Assembly: GCA_965247525.1 (NCBI GenBank) | Contig: OZ252015.1 | Span: 1,364,001-1,428,000 of the forward strand | Length of the DNA: 64,000 nt | Reading direction: 5' to 3' | Source of the DNA: JAZKID01 sp965247525 | Lineage (GTDB): Bacteria; Pseudomonadota; Alphaproteobacteria; Rhizobiales; UBA4765 | In this document: positions 1 through 8,119 of the stretch, in pieces | Position numbering within the stretch: the stretch's first letter is position 1 | Layout: every line of letters starts with the position of its first letter | The notes under the pieces: model-generated | Database searches by the model: none | What the model saw: the letters and a program-made list of their open reading frames with translations, nothing else | Told to the model about the DNA's origin: nothing | Program-made: the position numbers and the translations under genes

Positions 1-1
1 A

Positions 2-64
2 TCGGCTGTAAAGGTTGCGGCACACAGGGCTTATAAAGTGATAAGGGCACGTTTAAATAAATAG
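2..64 (+). CDS. sigF: C-terminal end of an ECF sigma factor, sigma-F type (partial)
   Basis: The window opens inside a gene. Reading from base 2 gives 20 residues ending in a TAG at 62-64. They contain SAVKVAAHRAYKVIRARL, which looks like the end of sigma region 4 (recognition helix SxxAVKVxxHR) in the ECF sigma factors that partner NrsF anti-sigma proteins. The stop lies one base before the ATG of the nrsF-like gene, the tight sigma/anti-sigma spacing expected of a co-transcribed pair. The assignment rests on this short tail, on the neighbour and on the sigma-F-like promoter downstream. The rest of the gene is outside the window. Confidence 0.75.
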   Translation, partial: SAVKVAAHRAYKVIRARLNK

Positions 65-65
65 A

Positions 66-710
66 ATGGGTAAGATCGACGGGTTGATCGACAGTTTGAG
101 CAGCGAGGCCGCCACTACAAAGCGGTTGCCGTCTCCGCTTGTTCAGCTTTTGCGCGCCGGTCTTGTTCTTGTCGTTTATGCCATTGCCGCCAGTCTTTTT
201 CTCGGACGCAGGCCAGATCTCGCCTTTCAGATTGAGCGGCCGTTTTATTTGCTTGAGCTCATAATCTTGCCAATCATTGCGTTCTCCAGCCTTCGCGCAG
301 CCTTTTATCTGTCCTACCCGGACAGCTATCAGCAAAAGCGCGTAGGGCTGTGGCCGCTGGTCAGCGGACTGGCTTTGATCGGGTTGATCCTTTTGCAGAT
401 CCTGATGCCGGCCGACAGCAGGATGCAGCTGCCTGAGGGTGTCAACGGCATGGACTGCGCCACCTGCATTTGTGTTTTTGCCATGCTTCCTTCAGCATTC
501 TTGTTTGTTCTGCTGCGAAAAGGCGCCACTACGCATCCGCTGCGGGCCGGGCTGTTTATTGCTTTAAGTGCTGCCAGCACAGGCTGTTTTATCTTGCGAC
601 TTGCGGAGCCCAATGACTCTCTGGTGCATGTTCTGCAATTTCATTATTTGACCACACTGGCCTGTGCCTTTGTCGGCACGCTTATCGGAAAATTCGCGCT
701 TCGCTGGTAG
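66..710 (+). CDS. nrsF: NrsF-type membrane anti-sigma factor (DUF1109)
   Basis: This 214-residue protein has about six hydrophobic helices (roughly 27-46, 60-81, 94-113, 133-151, 159-177 and 190-210). It matches the DUF1109/NrsF family: inner-membrane proteins that hold sigma-F inactive and release it on heavy-metal stress in Caulobacter. Cysteines occur at 131, 134 and 136 in the loop before helix 4 and at 174 in helix 5. In the family, a pair of conserved cysteines is linked to chromate and cadmium sensing. The C-terminal half (GATTHPLRAGL...CFILRLAEPNDS...FHY) follows the family pattern. The start is one base after the sigma factor stop, which suggests co-transcription and perhaps translational coupling. 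The target is probably the bufferin operon just downstream. Confidence 0.85.
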   Translation: MGKIDGLIDSLSSEAATTKRLPSPLVQLLRAGLVLVVYAIAASLFLGRRPDLAFQIERPFYLLELIILPIIAFSSLRAAFYLSYPDSYQQKRVGLWPLVSGLALIGLILLQILMPADSRMQLPEGVNGMDCATCICVFAMLPSAFLFVLLRKGATTHPLRAGLFIALSAASTGCFILRLAEPNDSLVHVLQFHYLTTLACAFVGTLIGKFALRW

Positions 711-776
711 TTGCCTTTATAAGTGCCGCCCAATCTCGTGTCTTTTAATAAAATTTATTTTTAATCTGGATTTTAT

Positions 777-802
777 GTAACGTCCTTACCTTGGCTCACG
801 AA
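777..802 (+). promoter_or_regulatory. Candidate sigma-F (ECF) promoter of the bufferin operon
   Basis: GTAACG at 777-782 is followed by exactly 16 bases and CGAA at 799-802. From memory, the promoter recognised by Caulobacter sigma-F is GTAACC-N16-CGAA, so this differs at one base with the correct spacing. It lies about 110 bp before the bufferin precursor start and downstream of the sigma/anti-sigma pair, so its position is right. The match is read directly; its use by this sigma factor is inference. Confidence 0.65.
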
Positions 803-912
803 TAAAACAGTAATCGCTGTGACGGTCTGGTCTTCTAAAGTCCTGCTTACGCCGCGGTTTCTTCCCGGGCTGTCACTTTTGAAGTCCGGTCATTCAAACA
901 AGGAGTTCTCCA

Positions 913-1164
913 ATGTCATCATCTAAATTTGCTGCAGCAGCGCTTGCAGGCCTTCTCTCCGCTGGTGTTGTTTCGGTCGGTACCGTGCAAGCTGCCGGTC
1001 TCGATAAAACAACATCATCAACAATGGCGTCAGAAAAGCATGCTTGCAAAGGCATGAACGCTTGTAAGGGCCAAGGCGGCTGCAAAGCCGGCGACAATGG
1101 CTGCGCTGGCAAGAACTCTTGCAAAGGCAAAGGCGGCTGCGCAACGGACGGCAGCAAGAAGTAA
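913..1164 (+). CDS. Bufferin-type RiPP metallophore precursor with six regularly spaced Cys
   Basis: This 83-residue secreted peptide has a Sec-type signal (Lys at 5, hydrophobic 7-22, probable cleavage after VQA at about 27) and a Gly/Lys/Cys-rich mature part. Cysteines at 45, 51, 57, 64, 70 and 76 are spaced 6, 6, 7, 6 and 6, giving repeated CKGxxx and CxGxxS units. Bufferins are periplasmic copper-buffering peptides whose cysteines are modified by an MNIO (DUF692) enzyme; this one resembles the multi-CKG (BufA2-like) kind more than DUF2282 precursors. A clear AAGGAG lies 8 bases before the ATG. The maturation enzyme gene follows after a hairpin. Which cysteines are modified, and the metal bound, cannot be read from sequence. 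Confidence 0.8.
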   Translation: MSSSKFAAAALAGLLSAGVVSVGTVQAAGLDKTTSSTMASEKHACKGMNACKGQGGCKAGDNGCAGKNSCKGKGGCATDGSKK

Positions 1165-1187
1165 TTTTACGCTTTATTTAAAAAACG

Positions 1188-1209
1188 GAAGCGGGACTTG
1201 TCCCGCTTC
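1188..1209 (+). other. Intercistronic hairpin between precursor and maturation gene
   Basis: A perfect 9-bp stem (GAAGCGGGA / TCCCGCTTC) with a CTTG loop lies 23 bp after the precursor stop and 32 bp before the next start. There is no run of U after it, so it is unlikely to be a full terminator. Such a structure could protect the 3' end of the precursor message or let only part of transcription continue, giving much more peptide than enzyme. Confidence 0.55.
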
Positions 1210-1241
1210 TACACTTCATTCAATATCAAGGCGGTCATATT

Positions 1242-2969
1242 ATGAATTCTTCTTCACAGACATCGTGGGAAAAACCGGACAGCTTTTTTCCAGATCTGGG
1301 GTTCGGCCTTGGCCTGCGCATTGATCATTACCCGCATATTTTCAACCAGTGGCCTGATGTTGACTGGTTTGAAATCATCTCCGAAAATTTTATGGACACC
1401 GACGGCAGGCCGCTGCGCAATCTGGCGCGCATTCGTGAGCGCTATCCGGTTGTCATGCACGGCGTGTCGATGTCGATCGGCACTGTTGACCCCATCAATT
1501 CCGAATATATGGCCAAGCTGAAAAAGCTGATGGACTGGCTAAAGCCTGCATGGGTGTCTGACCATCTGTGCTGGACAGGCGTTGCCCATAAAAACACGCA
1601 TGACCTTCTGCCCGTGCCTTACACGGAAGAATCTTTAAAACAAATCATCTCACGCATCAAACAAGTGCAGGATTATCTGGAGCGCCCGATCGCGCTTGAA
1701 AATCCGTCAACCTATCTTGAATTCAAAGCCTCGCACATTCGCGAAGAGGAATTCATCTCGCGCATGGCGGAGGAATCCGGCTGCCATCTGCTGCTCGACG
1801 TTAACAATGTGTATGTCAGCTGCTACAATCACCGCCTTGATCCCAAGGCCTATATCGACGCGATGCCGCTCGACAAGGTCGCGCAAATCCATTTGTCCGG
1901 ACACACCAACAAAGGCACGCATATCGTCGATACACATGACGACCATGTGGTCGATGAAGTCTGGGCGCTCTATCGCTACACCATTAACAAGGCACAGCGC
2001 ACCATCACGACCATGGTGGAATGGGACGGAAATATTCCTGAATTTGATGTGCTGAATGCGGAACTTGCCAAGGCAAAAGTCGCCGCTCAAGATGCTCATA
2101 ATTACGGCACGCTTCCCGACCTTGCCAAAAACCATCCCTATTACATTGCCAATATGGAAACGCCTCTGGTTGAACAACAGACCCGCATGCAGGCTGCGAT
2201 TGTCACTGGGAAAGACCCTGAGCAAAATCCAGCGGCATGGATTCGCGAGAAGCCAGACTTTCCTGCCGCAGAGCAGCTGAACGTCTACATCGAATCCTAT
2301 CGCTTCCGCCTCTATGATGTTGTGGCCGAAGATTATCCCGTCCTGCAGACCTATCTTGGCGACGATGCGTTTGAAAAACTGATCTGGTCTTTTCTCGACG
2401 CCGCGCAATCGGAGCATTTCAATATTGGACGTTATGCCGCACGCCTTCCGGCTTTTTTAAAGCAGTACAATCCAGTCGATGCTTTTGCAGTTGAGATTGC
2501 GAAGCTTGAAAACGCCGTGTCGCAGCTGACAGACCCAGCAGAGACCGTCGCGCTTGAGCCGCAGCATCTTGGCGCCTTAACGGCTGACACATTAATGGAG
2601 ATGAAGCTTCATCCGCGCACAGCGTTGGAGCTGTTTTCCTTCGCCTATCCCGTCAATGCCTATTACATCGCGGTCAAGGAAGAGTCGCTGCCTGAAAAGC
2701 CTGCGCTGCAGCACAGTTTTGTTGCCGTGTTCCGGCATGATGACGTTGTCTGGCGTATGGACCTTGGCGAAAACGAATACCATCTTTTGACAAAGCTTTT
2801 TTCAGGCGTGCCAATCGGGCAGGCCATGGACGAGCTGCAGCACGAGCGCGCGCTCCCCGATGATGCGCTGGCCGCCAATTTGTCGGACTGGTTTTCAAGG
2901 TGGATCCGCAACGGACTTCTTGCAAAAGAACCAATTTCACATCTCTCAGAAGAAAGTCATGCCGCATGA
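1242..2969 (+). CDS. Fused MNIO (DUF692) iron enzyme and DUF2063 partner, bufferin maturation
   Basis: This 575-residue protein joins two components that are usually separate. Residues about 18-290 are a DUF692/MNIO multinuclear non-haem iron oxygenase. Likely metal ligands are H73 (MHGVS), E153 (LENPS), D186 and N188 (LDVNN), H217 (QIHLSGH), D230/H232 (VDTHDD) and E260 (VEWDG). Residues about 330-560 match DUF2063 (LNVYIESYRFRLYDVVAEDYP, then the YPVNAYY region), the BufC-type partner that presents the precursor. MNIO enzymes oxidise precursor cysteines to thiooxazole-type groups. The stop overlaps the start of the DoxX gene (ATGA), so the operon is translationally coupled. Domain assignment is secure; the exact chemistry is inferred from the family. 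Confidence 0.88.
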   Translation: MNSSSQTSWEKPDSFFPDLGFGLGLRIDHYPHIFNQWPDVDWFEIISENFMDTDGRPLRNLARIRERYPVVMHGVSMSIGTVDPINSEYMAKLKKLMDWLKPAWVSDHLCWTGVAHKNTHDLLPVPYTEESLKQIISRIKQVQDYLERPIALENPSTYLEFKASHIREEEFISRMAEESGCHLLLDVNNVYVSCYNHRLDPKAYIDAMPLDKVAQIHLSGHTNKGTHIVDTHDDHVVDEVWALYRYTINKAQRTITTMVEWDGNIPEFDVLNAELAKAKVAAQDAHNYGTLPDLAKNHPYYIANMETPLVEQQTRMQAAIVTGKDPEQNPAAWIREKPDFPAAEQLNVYIESYRFRLYDVVAEDYPVLQTYLGDDAFEKLIWSFLDAAQSEHFNIGRYAARLPAFLKQYNPVDAFAVEIAKLENAVSQLTDPAETVALEPQHLGALTADTLMEMKLHPRTALELFSFAYPVNAYYIAVKEESLPEKPALQHSFVAVFRHDDVVWRMDLGENEYHLLTKLFSGVPIGQAMDELQHERALPDDALAANLSDWFSRWIRNGLLAKEPISHLSEESHAA

Positions 2970-3475
2970 TCGATACAGCAGATAGCACCCACACATCAAT
3001 TTTTAGCAAAGCCGTTGCGCTCTTGATCGGCTGGCCGGAATGGGTCGCCTCGCATTTTTTATGGGCAGGGCCACTTTTTGCCCGCATCGTTGTCGGCTAC
3101 GTTTTTATGCTGACAGGTTGGGCCAAGTTGCACAATCTGCCGGCAATGATTGAGAATTTTGCGGGCTGGGGCATTCCCTATCCCGAAATCCTCACGCCTT
3201 TTGTTTCAGGCGTCGAGTTTTTCGGCGGCCTTTGCCTGATCTTCGGTCTGTTTACCCGCATCTTTGGCGGCATGCTCTCCGGTGTCATGGTGGTTGCCAT
3301 CATTTCAGCAAAATGGAGCGATATTGACTCTGCTGAAACCCTACTGGGTTTTGAAGAGACAACCTATCTTGCTGTTTTCTTCTGGCTGGCGGTTGCCGGC
3401 GCCGGAAAAGCCTCGCTGGATTATCTTCTGAACAGCAAATTTGGAACATCAAAAGCGGCTGTCTCGTTCCGTTAA
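2966..3475 (+). CDS. DoxX family membrane protein of the bufferin operon
   Basis: A 169-residue DoxX-like protein with about four membrane helices. It has the family patterns in the first helix (ARIVVGYVFMLTGWAKL) and around FVSGVEFFGGLCLIFGLFTR. The ATG at 2966 overlaps the preceding stop as ATGA and is preceded by AGAAAG, so it is preferred over an in-frame ATG 66 bases upstream inside the maturation gene. DoxX-type genes commonly end bufferin operons; proposed roles include electron supply or membrane redox support for the MNIO enzyme, but this is not established. It closes the cassette, and a tRNA on the other strand follows. Confidence 0.82.
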   Translation: MIDTADSTHTSIFSKAVALLIGWPEWVASHFLWAGPLFARIVVGYVFMLTGWAKLHNLPAMIENFAGWGIPYPEILTPFVSGVEFFGGLCLIFGLFTRIFGGMLSGVMVVAIISAKWSDIDSAETLLGFEETTYLAVFFWLAVAGAGKASLDYLLNSKFGTSKAAVSFR

Positions 3476-3539
3476 ATTCCAACAGCTTTTGTAAAACCGT
3501 TAAGTCGTTTAAGGAGCGCAGCTTTTTTTAGGATTGTTA

Positions 3540-3614
3540 TGGTGCCGATGGAGGGAATTGAACCCCCGACCTTCGCTTTACGAAAGCGCTGCTCTACCCC
3601 TGAGCTACATCGGC
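3540..3614 (-). tRNA. tRNA-Thr (anticodon CGT)
   Basis: The reverse strand folds as a complete cloverleaf: acceptor GCCGATG paired with CATCGGC, D arm GCTC-AGGGGTA-GAGC, anticodon loop TTCGTAA, T arm with GGTTCAATTCC, and an encoded 3' CCA at 3540-3542. The anticodon CGT reads ACG (Thr). The 27-43 pair appears to be a G/A mismatch. The flanks (3476-3539 and 3615-3838) hold no other gene that I can see. Confidence 0.95.
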
Positions 3615-3838
3615 TTTTTGTCATATGATCGCTCTGGTTTTATTCTGCGACCATTACACACATAACACCCGTGTGACGTTTCTCGTCATTAACCCGCCAT
3701 TGACGAATTGGCAACGTATCACATTGAAATAAGCAAGCAATTGTTGAAAGCGGGGCAGGTCAAAACAGGCGTTTAGTTAAACTCCAGGTCATACGAAGGG
3801 GTAATGCTTCAAAATGCCGCGCATGCTCAAAATATCAA

Positions 3839-4972
3839 TTACTTGGCTTCCGAAGACCATGGAAAATTGATGTATGTGTTGCGGGTGTCGTAACAAATAT
3901 TCCCATACATTTTGAGATACGCAGCACGCCGTTTTGGGTCTGCATATACTTTTTCAGGGTCATCGAGATCCTTTTCATAAGCCGCTAAATTATCTGCCGT
4001 AACTGCAGTGGGCAAAATGTCCATGGCCTGCGGAATGCTTTTTCCCTCCAACCAGTCGGCGGCATATTGGCCCATGGCATAGGCAAACACGGGCGATGCA
4101 AGGCTGATTGTCATTTTGTAGGGCCCAGCTTTTTTGATTTCCGAAACAGCTTCAGGCTCGCCGTCGATGCCGCCTAGAAATTGATCGGGTCTGTCTTCAC
4201 CTGTGGCACGCAATGCTTTGAGGGCCCCGAGAACGACTGCATCTGCGCCTAGAACGACGTCAATATTGGGATTGGCAAGGAGAATGGTATTCATCGTGGC
4301 AAAGCCGCCGTCCTTGGTGACGGGTTTTGGCGCGATGTCGGCGATGATTGTGACCCCGGGCAACTTGTTCAGGCCGTCGCGCATTGCCTCAAACCGCGGC
4401 GACAAATATTCCATTGTGTCTTGCGTCAGCAGCACGACATTGGCTTTGCCGCCAAGCTTGTCATTGATGTATGTGATCGCGGCATCGGTCAAAACTTTCC
4501 CTGTTGCATATTGTGGAGCGTTGAGAAGCAATGTCGCCGGCGGCGGCACGATCGTGCCGACAAAAGCGCCAGACCAAATCAAGCGCTCCAAATTGGGAGC
4601 TATAGCGGCAGAATCAGACGAGGTGGCGATGAGAGCGCCGCTTTTTTCAGCTTGAAGCAAATGGAGTTGTTCCAATACTTTAGTGGTGTCATTTTCCACC
4701 AAAACTTTGCGATATTTAAGCTCACGATTTTGAGCGGCAAGGAACAGGCCGTGGTCGACCCCTTGCAGGAACTCGCGCTCATTTTCTTGGATGTAAGTTA
4801 AAGTCTTCGCAAGGCCGGACGGCGGACTGCAAGGCGGCGCATATGCGTTAAAAGGCGCAAATAATGTCGGCGTTGTAATGCCGGATGGTCTTTCATCGGC
4901 ATGCGCCACACTGGCCATAAAAAGAGAAAAAACCGCAAAAGCCTGACGAAAATAATTTTGGGCCATACGCAT
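3839..4972 (-). CDS. Periplasmic sugar-type substrate-binding protein (Peripla_BP_4 fold), orphan
   Basis: A 377-residue exported protein with a signal peptide (about 1-25, cleavage near VAHA). It resembles ribose/galactose-type periplasmic binding proteins: NDTTKVLEQLHLLQAEKSGALIATSSDS (beginning of the fold), then LLANPNIDVVLGADAVVLGALKALRATG and GGIDGEPEAVSEIKKAG, the usual hinge-region patterns. No ABC permease or ATPase gene is next to it. Instead it lies 24 bp downstream of a membrane histidine kinase on the same strand. That suggests it may present a ligand to the kinase, though it could also serve a distant transporter. The ligand is unknown. Confidence 0.75.
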   Translation of the reverse strand: MRMAQNYFRQAFAVFSLFMASVAHADERPSGITTPTLFAPFNAYAPPCSPPSGLAKTLTYIQENEREFLQGVDHGLFLAAQNRELKYRKVLVENDTTKVLEQLHLLQAEKSGALIATSSDSAAIAPNLERLIWSGAFVGTIVPPPATLLLNAPQYATGKVLTDAAITYINDKLGGKANVVLLTQDTMEYLSPRFEAMRDGLNKLPGVTIIADIAPKPVTKDGGFATMNTILLANPNIDVVLGADAVVLGALKALRATGEDRPDQFLGGIDGEPEAVSEIKKAGPYKMTISLASPVFAYAMGQYAADWLEGKSIPQAMDILPTAVTADNLAAYEKDLDDPEKVYADPKRRAAYLKMYGNICYDTRNTYINFPWSSEAK

Positions 4973-4996
4973 TCGCTGTTCCAGATGGTTTAGGTC

Positions 4997-6358
4997 CTAA
5001 AGAGAAAAAACAAGTCGCGCGGCCGTGCCGGGGTCGCCGGCACTGTAATTAATCTGCGCGCCCAAGCTCGCTGCCATCGTTTTAACAATTTTTGTACCAA
5101 GTCCCGTTCCTTTCGGTTCGGCGCTTTCATGACGGCCGACACCGTCATCTTCAACTGTAAGCTCAATCTGCTTGTCCAAGAGATGTCTGAGACGAACACG
5201 AATTTCCCCAACGCGGTCAGGATAAGCATATTTAAAAGCGTTGGTCACAAGCTCAGCAACGATAACACCTAGATTGATGGTTGCATCTGTTGGCATATCA
5301 AATGGCTCAATGTCGTATTTCAAAGACGCGCCATGCCCTTCGTCGCGCATTGATATTTCAAGGTGCTCAAGCAGACTTGAAAGATAGTCATGCATTGCGA
5401 CGAAACGCACATCTCCTGAGCTATAAAGGCTTTTATGGACAGATGCTACGGCGTAAATACGCGCCTGCGTTTCACCAAGAGCTATTTTTGCAGCTTTGTC
5501 CGTCAGCACATTGGCTTGCAGTCGCACAAGCGAAGCGACAAGTGAAAGGCTATTGGCAACGCGGTGGTTGACTTCGGCAAGCAGCAATTGGGCGCGGTCG
5601 CGGGCCTGCGCCAGATCGGCTGTGCGGTTTTGAACGCGTTCTTCAAGTTTTGTATTGAATGCCGTGACTTCATCACGTGTTCTAGACAGCTCACACGTGT
5701 AACGAAAAAGTGCAAAAATGACGGAGGCGACGACCCCAACAATAACAAATCCACCCATAATCGAAATCCAGCGAAGCCACGACGCATTGGCGCGCTGCTG
5801 GCGCACGCCTGCGTTCAAACTTTCATCGGATGTGCGGATAATGCCTGCAAAAAAAACATTGGCTTCATCAATCAAAGCCTTGCCGCGATTGGTGCGAGTT
5901 GTTGCCAAAGCCTCTGGATCGTGCCGCTCACGCTTAAGCGCAATGATTGTATCCATTTCATCGACCTTCTCGATAATGATGGTTTCAAGGCGCTGCAAAG
6001 CGACCTGCGTTTGGGGGAAGGACACAAGGCTGTCTTTTAAAACCATAAGCTGGCGCAGCGCGACGGTTTTGGCTGTCGAATAAGGTGCAAGATAAATCTC
6101 GTTGCCCGTGTAGGCGTAACCGCGCTGGCTCGATTCTGCAGTCTGAATGGCATTGCGTAATTCGACGGCAGCCGTGCGCGTATCGCGCGCTGCAAAAGCC
6201 TGATTGGCATAATCTTGCGTGCGCTCCACCAGCCATATCGTCATGCCGACAATGCTAAGAAGCGTCATGAAACCGACGGCAAGCAGAACAATTGTTGTGC
6301 GGACAGAAAAATGGCTTTTGACAGGCATCACCACAATGGCATGCCTGATGTTGAACAT
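4997..6358 (-). CDS. CHASE3-containing sensor histidine kinase, HisKA_2 type
   Basis: A 453-residue membrane kinase. Helices at about 19-44 and 196-220 enclose a periplasmic CHASE3-like domain (TAAVELRNAIQTAESSQRGY at its start). A coiled coil (225-258) leads to a HisKA_2 domain with the phosphoacceptor H265 in EVNHRVANSLSLVASLVRLQ. An HATPase follows, with N box at VAELVTNAFKYAYP (N373) and G1 box EDDGVG near 404-408. No response regulator lies beside it. Kinases of this class in alphaproteobacteria often feed the PhyR general stress pathway, which would fit the EcfG-type promoters elsewhere in the window, but that link is inference. It precedes the binding-protein gene by 24 bp. Confidence 0.85.
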   Translation of the reverse strand: MFNIRHAIVVMPVKSHFSVRTTIVLLAVGFMTLLSIVGMTIWLVERTQDYANQAFAARDTRTAAVELRNAIQTAESSQRGYAYTGNEIYLAPYSTAKTVALRQLMVLKDSLVSFPQTQVALQRLETIIIEKVDEMDTIIALKRERHDPEALATTRTNRGKALIDEANVFFAGIIRTSDESLNAGVRQQRANASWLRWISIMGGFVIVGVVASVIFALFRYTCELSRTRDEVTAFNTKLEERVQNRTADLAQARDRAQLLLAEVNHRVANSLSLVASLVRLQANVLTDKAAKIALGETQARIYAVASVHKSLYSSGDVRFVAMHDYLSSLLEHLEISMRDEGHGASLKYDIEPFDMPTDATINLGVIVAELVTNAFKYAYPDRVGEIRVRLRHLLDKQIELTVEDDGVGRHESAEPKGTGLGTKIVKTMAASLGAQINYSAGDPGTAARLVFSL

Positions 6359-6595
6359 TCAGGCAACGGCAAGCTGATATACTTGGGCATGAAAATGATT
6401 TTGTGATTAGTTCAAGTAATTCAGAAAAAGATTGAACCTTGGTTTCTTATAACGACAGCGCTGAGACGGATTGGAAAAAATGGGCTACAGTTTTAACTGC
6501 ACGATTTGCGAACGTAAAACGGCAAAAAACGGGTTTAAAAACCATTTTAAATCAATATCGTTTGGATCTCGCGTTTTGGCCTTTTTAAAAGCTAG

Positions 6596-8119
6596 CTAAT
6601 GGAAGGATGAGGCTGCGGTGGTTGTATCGTCTGGGTCATCATCGCTGGCCGTGCCCGGATCATCGGGCAGAAAAGGCGCTTGGCGCGAGGCTTTTGCAGC
6701 TAACTCTGCAGGTGTCAAAAGAGAAGAAGAAGGCCGCGCTGCTGTATTTTCGACATTAATGCGCGCCGCGCGGCGCGACGCTGGAAGATAGGCGGTCGGG
6801 ATTTTGGGCAATTGCTCTTGCAGCAAAACAAGACTTTGCGGCTCATCCTGCGGAACTCTCCAGCGCACGCCGCCAAGCTCGCCCGAGATTGGCGAAGCCG
6901 GTTGCCACTCGCTCAAAATTTGTCCGTCGCCCATCCACTGCGCATCGCGCGGTGCGCGCATGGCCTTATCAAGCCAGCTGCGCATTTCGCCGACATCGTC
7001 ATCCTCAACTTCGGCAAATTTCGCCATCATCAGGCAAATGCGCTGCGTTGGCGCAGCGAGCAAGGGTTTAAGCGTGCTGCGCGCCAGCGCAAAATCGCGC
7101 GCTTCAGCGGCCGCGCTTGCAAAAGCGATCAGGCTTTCGGGATGGTTGGGGTGCAGGCGAAGCAGCTGGCGTGCCCGTTTCAAGCGGTCGCGCCCTGAAT
7201 CGCCGCTGCGCAAATGCGCATAGGCATTGGCAATCAGCGGGTGGGGTGCAAGTTTCCATGTGCGCTCAAGCGTTTTTGCCGCAAGTTTAAAATTTCCTGT
7301 CTCGGACGCAAGCGTTGCCGCAAGAACGGTGGCAGGGGCGAGCGTGGGGTCGAGATAATGCGCATCAAGCGCCAGCGCGCGTGCCTCATCGCGGTTGTGC
7401 TCAACCTGCTCGCGTGCTTTGGCCGTCATTGCAACGGCGCGCAAATATTTGCTCTCTGTCTTGTCAATCAGCTGGTGGCGTTGCTGCGCACGAATGGTGG
7501 TGAGAGCCGCGTCCCAAGCGCCGGTTTTGCCTTGGGTGATAAGAAGCGCATTGCTCGCCCAGGGCAGGTCGGATTTCATGTCGGCCGCGGCGGCAGCGTA
7601 AAGCGCCGCTTCCTGGCCATCTCCCGCGCGCTGTGCTTCAACAAAAAGGCCGCGAAGGCCAAGGAGCCGCGTCTGCGGATTGTCGAGCATCGCCTCAAAA
7701 CTTTGCCGCGCTTTGTCAGGGTCACCACTTAACTGTGCAGCCTGACTTTGCAGCAGCAATGTCATCGGCGTAACGCCAAGATAGGACGTGGCGGAGCGTG
7801 CCGCGCGCTGCGCCTGCTTCACATCCCATGCCCCGACCGCGACCAGCCCGCGTGTCATCGCGTCAAGGCCTTTGTCTTTGCGCCGCAGCCGCAAATACAT
7901 ACGAAATGCTTCCGGCCCCTGCAGCACCGCGCGCAATGTCTGAACGACAATGTAAGCGGCGACTAGAAAAAGGACAAAGCCAATGACAGCAACAAACAGA
8001 CTGGTTTCAATATGATAGCCGAGAAGGTCGACGGCAAGCCTGCCTTGCAACGTCGCGACATAGGCAAGTGCCAGGCTGATAAGTGTCGCAACCCCGATAA
8101 ATAAAAACAGCTTTCGCAT
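6596..8119 (-). CDS. hemY: HemY-like membrane TPR protein
   Basis: A 507-residue protein with two N-terminal membrane helices (about 3-22 and 42-63) followed by TPR-like helical repeats to about residue 430. This is the HemY_N plus TPR architecture of the proteobacterial HemY family encoded with hemC and hemD. Its biochemical role is unsettled; it is thought to organise late haem synthesis at the inner membrane and is not a protoporphyrinogen oxidase. The tail after 440 is low-complexity and acidic (DDDPDDTTT). The start codon overlaps the stop of the upstream mitofilin-like gene by one base, so the four haem-cluster genes form one operon. Confidence 0.85.
   Translation of the reverse strand: MRKLFLFIGVATLISLALAYVATLQGRLAVDLLGYHIETSLFVAVIGFVLFLVAAYIVVQTLRAVLQGPEAFRMYLRLRRKDKGLDAMTRGLVAVGAWDVKQAQRAARSATSYLGVTPMTLLLQSQAAQLSGDPDKARQSFEAMLDNPQTRLLGLRGLFVEAQRAGDGQEAALYAAAAADMKSDLPWASNALLITQGKTGAWDAALTTIRAQQRHQLIDKTESKYLRAVAMTAKAREQVEHNRDEARALALDAHYLDPTLAPATVLAATLASETGNFKLAAKTLERTWKLAPHPLIANAYAHLRSGDSGRDRLKRARQLLRLHPNHPESLIAFASAAAEARDFALARSTLKPLLAAPTQRICLMMAKFAEVEDDDVGEMRSWLDKAMRAPRDAQWMGDGQILSEWQPASPISGELGGVRWRVPQDEPQSLVLLQEQLPKIPTAYLPASRRAARINVENTAARPSSSLLTPAELAAKASRQAPFLPDDPGTASDDDPDDTTTAASSFH

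Noticed and set aside
1707..2417. Long 236-codon minus-strand frame inside the MNIO-DUF2063 gene
   Set aside because: It is the antisense shadow of a strongly supported gene and has no family resemblance or start signal.
3476..3838. Possible small gene or island around tRNA-Thr
   Set aside because: No frame with a ribosome-binding site or recognisable composition was found in the flanks.
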